From: Blasia pusilla
Taxonomy: Eukaryota; Marchantiophyta; Marchantiopsida; Blasiales
Reading direction: 5' to 3'
Length of the DNA: 64,000 bases
Assembly: GCA_050084515.1 (NCBI GenBank)
Contig: CM114272.1
Span: 40,362,001-40,426,000, forward strand
The stretch's first letter is position 1. Every line of letters starts with the position of its first letter. The translations under genes were made by a program, and so were the position numbers. The notes beneath the pieces were generated by a model. It did no database searches. It saw nothing but the letters and a program-made list of their open reading frames with translations, and was not told where the DNA came from. This document shows, piece by piece, positions 32,100 through 42,610 of this stretch.

Positions 32100-33420
32100 C
32101 TTTGGCTATCGTAGTCGGGTCATCCATTGTTTCAATGAAACAACCATCTGCGTTAAACTTTATTTGATAACCCTATTCTACTATCTGTCCTACAGAGATC
32201 AAGTTTCTTGTAATGGTAGGAACATAGAGAACATTTCCAAGAGCACAAAGATCATATCATGCTATTGGAACTTTACTGCTATGCGTGATATGAGGTTGAG
32301 TATCATCTCCTATGAGCACAATTGCAAGATCTTTCATCGGCTTCAAACTACTGAACCATTTAGCTTGTGAGATCATGTGATTTTATGCACCCAAGTCAAT
32401 GTACCAATGTGCTGTCGAGTCTTTCTTGACCATTGCTCCTATATGATGAGTCATAACCAAGAGATATGCGTGACTGTTTGTGAATGTGGTTGTTCTTGGT
32501 AGTGCTCTTGGTGCCATTGCTCCACATAGTTTTGTTGCTCTAAGGCTCCTATTTTCATATGTGCCTTCTTCTTAAAGCAAAACTTTGCATAGTGACCCTT
32601 TATCCCATAGTAATTGCAAGATCCAGGGACCCTCTATTGCTGACCTTAACCTCAACGGTCTCCACCTTCACCACCTTAGCTTGTGATTGTGTGTGGTACT
32701 GGTTCGTAGTTGATTGTGTGATTTTATATTGAGTGCCTCTTCCTCCATATGCTTGATATCCACCACGATAACACAGTTTTTTATCACGACTCATGCCTGT
32801 GTTTGATCCATAACCTGCAAATAGCGCACTCACTTGCAGACTAGATGAGCTACTGCAACATGCTAGGCGCATCTCTTTACTGATTAACACAGAAACTAAC
32901 TCTTGAAAGGTTGGATAATTCTCTCTCATAGAGATAGAGGTCTCAAAGGACTTGTAATCCTTTGGAAGGCCTTGATGAGTGAATAAAATCAGATCATCAT
33001 CTTATATTGTCACTCCAATGCTATTCAATTGATCAACAATATGTCTGATACTCAAAATATAATCATTGATATTCTACGATCCTTTCCTCATTTTGTTCAA
33101 TTGTTGTTGGAATTGCTTTTCAAATGCATCCCAAGCCTTCTTCAGAATACCAACATATTGAATGTGACTTATCATTGGCGAATTGATCGTTATTGAAATG
33201 TAGTGGATTACTTGTCTCGCGCGTTTGTTCGAGGCGCGAACATTCAAGTTTGTTGAGTCATCTTCTCGCTTGGCCTCATCACCTGTGACAAGCTCCCATA
33301 GTTCTTAACCCATGAGAAATTATTTCATGCGAAACATCCAGACATTGTAATTCTGCTTATTTAGCTTCTCGCTTATGATTGTTGTTGAGGAATACTCCAT
33401 GACAAACGATTTCACTCACA
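32100..33420 (-). pseudogene. copia gag and protease (C4)
   Basis: Gag (33420-32630) shows LNKMRKGS, NINDYILSIRHIVDQLNSIG, GLPKDYKSFETSIS and ISKEMRL, typical of copia gag (UBN2-type), then a Gly/Tyr/Gln-rich stretch and a CCHC knuckle SCNYYGIKGHYAKFC (about 32625-32581), where the second Cys is Tyr. The protease active site reads WYIDLGA.NHM (about 32404-32370), with DSG changed to DLG. Gag frame 32929-32600 is the best-preserved block. Confidence 0.82.
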
Positions 33421-33837
33421 AAAATATAATTTCAGGCTTTCTACAGCTCTAATTGAAGCATAGACCACTCCTACTCAAAAATCGACCTGAAATTTTCCAA
33501 AATTGATCAATTATCTGAAAGAACTAGTCTAAATTGACTTGTAGAAAGCAAACTGCACAACTTCTCTTCACTAATTACACTTTCCTACACTAAAATTGCT
33601 ATTGTATGAGCTCAGAATGTCATAATTGAGCAATTTTAGGTGCGTTTGGAAAGCTCTCAACGAGCTCTACAAGATAATTGAAAGATTCCATTGGCATTTT
33701 TATTGTTTCTGTGGATCCGGCTAAATCGATCGGGAAAGCCTTTAAAAATGCCTCTCAAGTTTTATCACCGTCAAAGCTTCACCTGAAATCTGCATCCACT
33801 AAGCTCTGAATAAAACTCTCTTCTCCCAAACAAAAAT

Positions 33838-33866
33838 TGTTTATCAGAGCGATAGGAGAACATGGA
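33838..33866. other. inverted PBS segment at the C4 LTR edge
   Basis: TATCAGAGCGATAGGAGAAC is found here on the plus strand, whereas in C1 and C2 the same leader segment lies on the minus strand. The PBS and adjoining leader have been inverted relative to the element, and the outer ~60 bp of the LTR are missing. Confidence 0.8.
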
Positions 33867-34118
33867 CACTACCATGGAGACCAAAATTTGCAATATGAGA
33901 ATGAGTGGAGGTTGGTCCCCTTCTGAATTATATAGGGTATGTACAAGAAACCCTAACCCTAACCTTAGTCTCGAGTTATACTAACTTTGATTAACTAACC
34001 CTAGTTAAGATAATCGCACTTTATTGACCAACAAAAATAAAGCTTCCTTACGTCGTGCGAGTACTAAATGTAGCAGTTCATGTGTCTCATGAGCTTGACT
34101 GTTACTCAATCTTCAATA
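33867..34118 (-). repeat. copia C LTR shared by C4 and C5 (partial)
   Basis: About 252 of 312 bp remain. On the minus strand its upstream neighbour is a PPT (34127-34119) and RNase H of C5, and its downstream neighbour is leader and gag of C4. It therefore serves as 3' LTR for one and 5' LTR for the other. Confidence 0.9.
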
Positions 34119-35157
34119 CTCCCCCTCAAGCTCATATCGATATCTGTAACGCCTAAATCATTTCTAGACATCTCAAACTTATCTCCCAACAATACCTTTT
34201 GAAATATATCAACAATTTGTTGATGTGTACCTATATACACAAGATCTATTTCTCACGCAAGTACTTTCTCTCTGATAAAATGAAAGTGCATCTCAACATA
34301 GTTTATATGAGCATGAAACATATGGTTATTAGCAAGCTTGATGCTACTAATATTATCTGCATATATTTTACTAAGTCCTAAGTTACTAACACCAATATCA
34401 ACAAGTAATCAATGAAGGCACACCGCCTCACATGCTGCATTGGTTGCTCCTATGTACTTAGTCTCTGTTGAAGATAAAGCAATTATAGGTTGCTTCTTTG
34501 AAACCCAACTTATAACTACGCTTCCCAAAGTAAGTGAATAACCAGATGTGGAATGTCAATCAGACACGCTTTATGCCCAATCAGCATCTATGAATCCCTG
34601 TAATTGAAAACTCGAAGAAGGTTCAAATTAAAGCCCGAATTGAATAGAGAATTTCACATACCGCATAATCCTACTCACAATATCAAGGTGAGGTTTTTGA
34701 GATGCTTGCATAAATTGGCTCACTAGGCCAACATCATAGCTCAAATCAAGTTTGATTATAGTTAGATTTATTAAACTTCCAACCATGCGCATGTACATAT
34801 TAGAATCTGCAAGCAACTCCACCTCATCCACTCTTAGCTTCACACTCTAGTCCAATGGTGTAGAGATTAGCTTACAAGCCATCATACCATATTTTGAAAC
34901 CATATGAAGAGCGTATTGTTGTTGTAGTAACCACGTGCTCTCTCCAACTTTGATAAACTCAATACCAAGGAAGTACTTGAGTTCTCCCAAGTCCTTCATA
35001 TCAAATTGTGCTTGTAACTTAAGCTTGACTTGTTGTACCATTTCTTCAATACTCCCAATAAACTAGAGATCGTCAGCATATAACATAATGAGAACTGTAT
35101 GATCTTGTCCTCTCAAGACATATAACGAGGAGTTAGAATCATATGTCCTAAAATCCA

Positions 35158-35216
35158 ACTCTTGTAGGACGTATGTAGTCAAGCTCCAAGCAAGATTACA
35201 TACGTCCTACAAGAGT
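35158..35216. repeat. hairpin, 20-bp perfect arms
   Basis: Arms 35158-35177 and 35197-35216 are exact reverse complements with a 19-nt spacer, immediately left of an inserted family B LTR piece. Confidence 0.96.
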
Positions 35217-35338
35217 CAATCGCTACACACCATACATCATTTTCGTCGAATGTACATAAAAATACACACGATCCCATATGCATGCTAACTCATAGAATCC
35301 ACACAACAAGACGAGAAGTACCAAAATATCTCCAATCA
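35217..35338 (-). mobile_element. 121-bp family B LTR-start fragment inside copia C5
   Basis: The minus strand starts TGATTGGAGATATTTTGG and runs through the first ~118 bp of the family B LTR to ..GTAGCGATTG. It matches B5 37155-37275 closely. It is bounded on both sides by hairpins made of copia RT sequence. GATTG occurs at both ends of the fragment. Confidence 0.85.
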
Positions 35339-35377
35339 TACGGGCTCAAACAAGCTTGGAGCTTGTTTTAGCCCGTA
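35339..35377. repeat. hairpin, 18-bp arms with one mismatch
   Basis: Arms 35339-35356 and 35360-35377 with a 3-nt loop, directly right of the inserted family B fragment. The left arm is an inverted copy of RT coding sequence present in the right arm. Confidence 0.95.
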
Positions 35378-35879
35378 TAGAGCTTTCTTCAATGTGCATA
35401 CACGAAATGGAAACTTGGGATACTCATATCTAGGTTGTTCCGTCATATATACCTCCTCGTATAGATCTCCATTCAAGAAGGCATTCTTGACATCCATGTG
35501 ATGTAATCTCCACTTCTTATTTACTGCAACTGCAACCACTGTTCTCGTAGTCGCCATCTTTGCAACATGACTAAATGTTTCCTCATAATTGATACCATAT
35601 TGTTGTGCATAGCCCTAAGCCACCAATCTTGGTTTGTATCTGTTAATTGTACCATCTTGATTGCGCTTTATTTTGTAAGGAGGCCGATGAGCAGGCAATA
35701 GGTGGCCGAGATATTCACAAGGATGGAGTAGTCTTTGAGTACCTCCATACTAGCAGCGTCGAGAGCGGAGTGTGTGTTAGAGAGTGGGATCGGATCGTGT
35801 TGCTGGGAGGGGAAACATATGCTACGAGTTTGGAAGGATGGTAGAGTACGTTTAGTGCCTCATCCTTCATAAAGAGCAC

Positions 35880-36786
35880 GTTTGTTATGGCATGCCCACG
35901 AGGAATTGGGCCATGTTGGAGTAAAGTGGACGTACAACTTGCTCGAGATACAATATTGGTGGCAAGGCATGTATATTGATGTTCATAAATTTATTTCCAA
36001 GTGCATGGTGTGTAATTAGGCCCAAGCATCGCTCAATGCTTTGACTCCACAATTGCATCCACTTTTGATCATGGATTTAGGTCATAGATCGAGTTTGGAT
36101 TTTTTATGACCTTTACCTTTGACGGAGTGCCATAGTCGTTACGTGTTGGTGATGGTTTACCACTTCTCGAAGTGGATAGAGTTGGTTGTATTGCCTAACA
36201 AAGCAAGTAAGGGAGTAGCGTATGCCTTCATTGATCAAGTGTTGAGCCATTATGGCACAACAACCAAGGTGTTCACAGACCATGGTATAGATTTTCACGG
36301 GGAGTTTTAGGCCTTGCGTGATGGTTGGCGATGGGATACAGATTCAGCAGGCATGCCTCCTTAGCGTCTTTCTTACCATATTTTTTGCTTTATGGCCAAG
36401 AGCCATATTTAGCTCTGGCCATTTGTTGAGATGGTGGTGAGGTGTTGAACCTTGATGACCCTGATGTTTGGATGTGACCACGTTCTTAGAGGGCTGAGTT
36501 ATTTTGGAGAGTGATGCCTGTGACGTTTGAGAACTTGGCGATTACGCAACATCGGGATATATTGGGATATGCGACTACTCGGGGATGTGGTTATCAACCT
36601 TCTATCCGTAGTTTTCATGAGGGAGACTATGTCAACTTGCAACAGACGGCACCCACAACGTTGGTTGTGATTGCATGGCGTAATATCTTGAGAGTCAGTG
36701 AGGTTTTGCCATTTGATTTTCTCTTATTGGAGGGATGCAATGGTATGGTTTGGAAGGACCATTTGTGTAACTATGCGCCATATTAA
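35880..36786 (+). pseudogene. integrase, family B (B5)
   Basis: The zinc finger reads HEELGHVGVKWTYNLL with CMVCN further on (HHCC). The core has LTECHSRYVLVMVYHFSKWIE with the first catalytic region, VLSHYGTTTKVFTDHGIDFHGEF with the second Asp, then an in-frame deletion that removes the catalytic Glu segment kept in B3. The C-terminus reads MPVTFENLAITQHRDILG, GCGYQPSIRSFHEGDYVNL and LLLEGCNGMVWKDHL. Several stops. Confidence 0.87.
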
Positions 36787-36975
36787 TTTCCTAGCATTGA
36801 CGGTACAATTGATCCAAGCTTAGCAGTACTTCCTATAGGCTTATTATGTGTGTTGTGTGGTGCAACCCCTATGCTAGTGTGTGATGGATGTTCGAGAGGA
36901 TGGCATAGGGCATGTTTGATGCTATCTTTCACTAAGGTTCCTCGGGGATAATGGATGTGCCCCAAATGTACATAG
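36787..36975 (+). pseudogene. PHD finger with all eight zinc ligands (B5)
   Basis: In the same frame as the integrase C-terminus, after one stop (TAA at 36784), the finger reads LLCVLCGATPMLVCDGC, SRGWHRAC and WMCPKCT, then TAG. The ligands are Cys codons at 36847, 36856, 36880 and 36889, His at 36904, Cys at 36913, 36958 and 36967: CX2CX7CX2CX4HX2CX14CX2C. The Trp two residues before the seventh Cys is the usual PHD aromatic position. A TAA at 36949 lies three codons before the seventh Cys. PHD fingers read histone H3 tails; here it would follow an integrase and could steer insertion. Specificity cannot be told from sequence. Confidence 0.9.
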
Positions 36976-37295
36976 ATTAGATAGTTATAGATTCCGACTT
37001 GTGTCTGTGATATGGATGACAAGAAGATGACTAACGATGGGGCCATAGGAGCATTTGGCCTTTTTGCTCTTAGCGTCATAGAGATGTATGACATGGTAGA
37101 TAGGGATAGATGGCTATCTAGAGTTACACATACCTTATCACCGGCTAGGGAGGTGATTGGAGATATTTTGGTACTTCTTGTCTTGTTGTGTGGATTCTAT
37201 GAGTTAGCATGCATATGGGATCCTGTGTGTTTGTATGTGCATTCGACGACAACGATGTATGGTGTGTAGCGATTGATGTGTATACGCACAACATA

Positions 37296-38600
37296 TTGGG
37301 TTGCATAGCTGTCGTACCCCAATATCACAAAACTCAAGGTTAATTAACTATACACCAAATCCATATTGAAAATTTTCAAATATCATTTTAATAAAGAAAT
37401 TGTAACCTTTTAAAATAACGAATTATTATTGAGGATAACGATGATAAATTCAGATATCGAATAGACGTTATTTATTTTTTATCTACATCAATGTTACTTC
37501 AATGCTTATTTAGCACTTCAAACAACTATACATCCTTTGTTGAAAAATAGATAATGGACATGAATTTGAAGATGTTGATTAGTAGAAATAAACTATATTT
37601 TTCATGTCACTTGGGTATTTATTTTTTAAAATCTAATTCTATATGAAGAATATATCTTTTTTTGTACAGTGAATTTGAAAATACGTTGGAAGCATTATAA
37701 TATTTTTAACCTATATAGTATTATTTTCCAAAATTTCACATACAACTATATTAGTTTTTTGACATATTTTTGCGCAACTTCAATTCAACAAATTATAAAA
37801 CTTAGGTATGAAAAATAATGATTAGTACTTGAGGAGAAGGATGATATCATCACTTGTGATGAAATTATCTTTTTAATCCCAATTGGTCTATAACATGAAA
37901 TTTATATACTAATTAAATAATACTTTGTTTTCTCCTTGTTTTACATGCATCACTATTTTCTCTCAAAAATACTTTGGTCACGTTAGTTGGGGTCATATAT
38001 AGAGATCATGTACTTACTACTATACGTGTCGATATCCCCTTGTGATTGAGATGGGATACTAGAATTTGCCTTGTGCTCTTGTTTGCGCTCTCTCTATAAT
38101 AATATACTTTAAAACATACTAGTCATAAATTAATTAATTGATAACACGGTTCTTGAAGAAATTGACAAATAACGCAATCAAACAATGTGCTTGGAAGCAT
38201 GAATGTCTAATATCATGAGTGTATTATCTCTACGAATCCTTGTCATGGGGTCTTGTTTCAAGGTTGAGATAGGAACCAAAAGATCAATATTAGAGCCTTG
38301 ATCTCATCATTCAAGTAGGGCTATGGAAGATAGGCTAACTGATGCCGATGGAGTCTATGGCTACTCGATCTCTCAAACGATGCAGTAACAACTGCCACGG
38401 AAGTTGAAGTCTCCTTCCTCTATCTGGTTTCCCGATCAATCAAACAAGTCTACGACAAGCAAAAAACACATCTACTCCCCCTTTTGGTGGAGGGAGGCGT
38501 GTGATATCTCATAGAAGTCGGAGGTGCGACCATATGGCAATGGATTGATTCCTCGCCAAGGTAACCACTGTCAACTTCGTAGGAAAATTCCGCAAGGATA
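37296..38600. other. AT-rich DNA, no gene recognised
   Basis: Strongly AT-rich to about 38200 with no long frames, then mixed composition. No element similarity was noticed. It may be older intergenic DNA. Confidence 0.5.
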
Positions 38601-38911
38601 AGATTGATCCATCCATCGCACTTTCAAAGTCCTTTCTCAACGTTTTTAATCCGCTCTCACCCTTCCAATGTGTGGCATTGCATAAGCCAATTTCCGCTTC
38701 CGAAGAGCGGCACCTTCATATCTTTCCTTCTCTTAGTTTTTTACTTCTATTATTCTCCTTCTCTTCTTTTCTGGTGTGTTTCTTTAGCTATGAAACTTTT
38801 CAAATTGGGAAGAGGATCACTAAACTTCCTTTTTCTTGGGGAGAGCAAAGATGAGGGGCTCCGACCATCGAATCGAATAAGGGCCTTCCAAACGCCCCTT
38901 TTTGTCTGTCT

Positions 38912-39520
<609 letters not shown>

Positions 39521-39619
39521 GAATGATTATATATACATCATCTATCTAGAACTACGTATACTTTTGGTTCAATTGCAAGGGATCCTGATGAGTAAAATTA
39601 GGGAAATCTACGTGGGCAT

Positions 39620-39633
39620 ATATATATATTCAT
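39620..39633 (+). promoter_or_regulatory. TATA-box candidate
   Basis: CATATATATATATT lies 37-50 bp before the ATG of the small secreted-peptide frame at 39670. Spacing is short for a start site plus leader, so this is tentative. Confidence 0.3.
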
Positions 39634-39669
39634 CATTGCATTGGCTCGATTGAGATCGAGTCCACCCTC

Positions 39670-39954
39670 ATGAAACTTCTCTTGCCAGTGATTCTTACTC
39701 TAGCGGTCATTCTTGCGGCCATGGACGTCTTCGAGTATGACGACCGCTGCACTGTTCCTCAAGTTTTGCATCAGGACATTCCTCTCACAACCTACATCAA
39801 TTTCTTTGTCACTAGAGTGGCGATAGAGTTATGAGGCTATCCTTCTCAAGTAGTCATCTACGTGAACCATGACTGTTCCACTACGCAAGACAATGGAAGC
39901 GGTTCCGCATGCCGAGGGCAATACATGCAAAGGGCAAAATGTTTTCATGCTTAA
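39670..39954 (+). pseudogene. small secreted cysteine-containing peptide, one stop
   Basis: The frame encodes 94 residues plus stop, interrupted by a single TGA at codon 55. The N-terminus MKLLLPVILTLAVILAA is a textbook signal peptide (one Lys, a long hydrophobic core, Ala-Ala). The mature part carries four Cys (residues 27, 69, 81 and 91) and is otherwise polar. This is the layout of small secreted plant peptides, but no known family motif is recognised. It does not belong to any element seen in the window, so it may be a relic host gene. If the TGA is a CGA that decayed, only one lesion separates it from an open frame. Confidence 0.45.
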
Positions 39955-41759
39955 TTGAACCATTCTTATGTTGATGAGAGGCTTTGATCTTTGTGCGATC
40001 TCTCATCATAAACGCTAAAATAACCTCCAAAACTTAAAACCTTAATTTGATCCCTTCTAGTCATATCCAGACCTATAACTAATCATTAGGTAAGAGTAGG
40101 ATAGCTTTCCCACAGATCCATATGTAGCTAGTGGTGGCATGCAAGCATTAGCTCTCACAACCTTCAGAACACATACCCTAAAGAGATTCCATCTAGAGTA
40201 TGTTAAGTTAAAAGTACGAGAGACTTGTAAACTTGAATATCTCTATGGATATAGTTAAGTGCATTCGCTCACTCTTCGTGGATATAGTTAAAGAGCGGAA
40301 AACGATGGCAAGTGTTTGGTTTTCGATTGCACTATTCAAAGTGGACTTCACTTTGAATAGTGAAATCAACAAAATTTGTTGGGAGATTTCCAATTTAAAG
40401 ATATAGCCATGAGAAATCTTATGAGAAGTAGGCGGAGAAGGAGGATACAACTTCCCTTCAAGTCTAAAATCAATCATTGGCATAATAGTAGAGGGCTTAA
40501 TTTAAGATCTATTAACGCAAGAGGTGAAGGAATTCATCTCACAGAGAGGTCGACTGTGCAATGGGAGTACAATTTGCATAGTAGGAGATGTAGAATCTAA
40601 TTTCACGTACGGTATATATTCCATAAAAAACTAGTATGGATGTGTGTGTGCTTGTTACTTTACTCTATTCATTTATATTCTTATAAATCATAAGTCGGAG
40701 AAAGCGTATATTTTTTTATTTTGAAACTAGACTAGACCTCAAGGGCTTAAATTTGTGAGATGTGCAAGCTAGAAAAACCCTTTTGCCCTCTACAATGGAA
40801 CCATCTGGTTTGGTATGTTTGGATCTTGTGGAGATGATGGATAGGATGATTGGTTTTCAAAACAATTTATATGGAAACTGGTGATAGGTGGATGGCATAG
40901 AATTGAGTTGAGTTGAATAGAATAGAACACGATCAAATCAAAGTGAAGCTAGTGATGTGCATTGAATTGAATTGAGGCTAGCAAGATTAATTGATCATGA
41001 TACATGAATGATTGGTAGATCTCATCCAAAGATATGGGTGAGTGGATGAGCTCTCATCCACGTAAAAACTATGAAGTTAAGGACATGATTATCAGAGCTA
41101 ATTGGACCTATTTCCCATGGAGGTCTTCTTGCATTGTCTGGGTTAGCAGAGCACTCGAAAGCCATAGTCTGGAGCTGTAGAGCATGAGTCTTAGGGATGG
41201 GTATTAATGCTTTCCAAAAACACAAAGTATGTGAAGTCTATGACAATTAGAGAGTGTGATGAGATTTATCAAGTGGAATCTACGATGACTGAGGTAGCCC
41301 TTTTTCAAGATGTGCTCTATGCTTGCTAAGGTATCGATAGGCTTGACGATTAAAAGTGCTTGATGGTTGTGTTGGAGACGTGCGTGTATCATCCTGTTCA
41401 TATTAGATGATGAAAGTGTCAGTAACAATATAGGGAACTATCTTTCGTTAAACTCTAGATTACTTTGATGAATAATTCGTAATAGTTAAGTGAATTGGCA
41501 CCGTGAATTTCTCAAGAATTGAATGATGAGTCAAAACTATCGAAGTCATCTCCACAACTGTAGATTATTTCTACTCATAATCAATAAGAAGTACACAGGG
41601 CTATCCCATGATTCTTTCGAGTTATTTACTTGTTGGGTAATCATCCGAGTGCAAGAAAATTCATATTTTTAGCAGAGGGATTTGGTTTTTTAGATGGGAA
41701 TCTCCCAATTTTAGTAGGCAAAAATTGTGGACACTGTTGTGGAAATGTAGAAGTATAAG
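39955..41759. other. no recognisable gene
   Basis: Mixed AT-rich sequence. Frames at 40376-40600 (plus) and 41022-41428 (minus) are short and without a recognised motif. A GAATTGAGTTGAG-type repetitive patch lies near 40900-40980. Confidence 0.4.
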
Positions 41760-42610
41760 TTGACGTGGGAAGTTGTGATTGGTGATGCAGAAAAAAAATC
41801 AACCATCAAAAGTATCTCAAGTTCACTTGAAATTGGAAACTTTTTTCTAAGAGTAAAGTGTGCTCTTGGACTGCTCAACTTTTTTGGAATGCGATTCAAT
41901 GATGAAAATGCCTCAAAATCCTTGAAGAAGTGGGGAGTGCCTTTGAGCCTCAAGACTGACACAAGATTCCCCAAGACTGGGCGATGTACTTCCACCTAAT
42001 AATGTTTTTGTTCCTTTGGACACTGAACAAAAGAAGAAGGTCCATTTGATTGAGTGAAGCTCGACTTTGTATGAGAGTCTTTCTCATTTATCTATCGATG
42101 CTACATTTTCCTGCATCTACTCAGATCCAAAGGATCCTCAAACAATAGATCCATGATTACACTTTGGGTATTAAGATAATCATCAATGCGTAGTTAGAAT
42201 CATCTCCTTCTACGTGAGGTGCAAGCGGTGTGTAGAAGATATATACAAGGATCATCTAATGGAGAAGAGAGAAGCAGATAAGCTTGTCAAAAGTGGAATC
42301 ATTTTAGAGGCATTGGAGCTCTACAAACAACAATAATAGTGGGAACATGTTTTTGAGCCTTACTTATGCTAAGACACATTTGAAGGAGATATAAAAGATA
42401 TACTCATTCCTTTTCACATCTGGTTTTTCAAGCTTTTGGGTATCCTTTGATTACAATCTTCCAATTGTAGGGAACTGATATGGCTGAAGATTTTTTTACA
42501 CTGGCAGGTTCATGAATTTGCAACCCTTCTAGGCACCAACACAACGAAGAAGTTCTCACTTCATCATGCCAAATACTTCCTCAAAGCATATAAGGTCATT
42601 CGCTGAATAC
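41760..42610 (+). pseudogene. coding-like relic, unknown
   Basis: From about 41984 one plus-strand frame stays coding-like for roughly 200 codons with scattered stops and no frameshift: PPNNVFVPLDTEQKKKVHLIE, RIISFYVRCKRCVEDIYKD, LVKSGIILEALELYKQQ and, after what may be an intron acceptor (TTTTTTACACTGGCAG near 42508), HEFATLLGTNTTKKFSLHH. An adjoining frame at 41760-41999 may be its upstream part. I recognise no family. It could be a decayed host gene or a captured fragment. Confidence 0.35.

Larger units (their letters stand above)
31125..34118 (-). mobile_element. copia C, copy C4 (LTR-gag-protease-integrase)
   Basis: On the minus strand it runs from a partial LTR (34118-33867) through leader, gag, protease, GAG-pre-integrase and integrase to the integrase-RT linker at about 31125, where it is cut by B4. 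It shares its LTR with the copy to its right (C5). It supplies the gag and protease that C3 lacks. Confidence 0.88.
34119..35668 (-). mobile_element. copia C, copy C5 (RT, RNase H, PPT)
   Basis: Minus-strand order is RT start (35668-35340, HMDVKNAFLNGDLYEEVYM and KALYGLKQA), an inserted family B LTR fragment with hairpins on both sides (35158-35377), RT end (FDMKDLGELKYFLGIEF, 35041-34847), RNase H (34843-34130) and PPT. The YVDD region near 35080 is decayed. The RT part keeps KNAFLNGDL, which is lost in C3. Confidence 0.88.
35669..37295 (+). mobile_element. Ty3/gypsy family B, copy B5 (integrase-PHD-LTR start)
   Basis: Plus-strand order is RNase H-integrase linker (35669-35860), integrase zinc finger and core (35880-36310), a deletion in the core, integrase C-terminus, PHD finger (36847-36975), a PPT-like AGGGAGG (37147-37153) and LTR start TGGAGATATTTTGG (37158). 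It ends near 37295 against AT-rich DNA. Confidence 0.87.
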
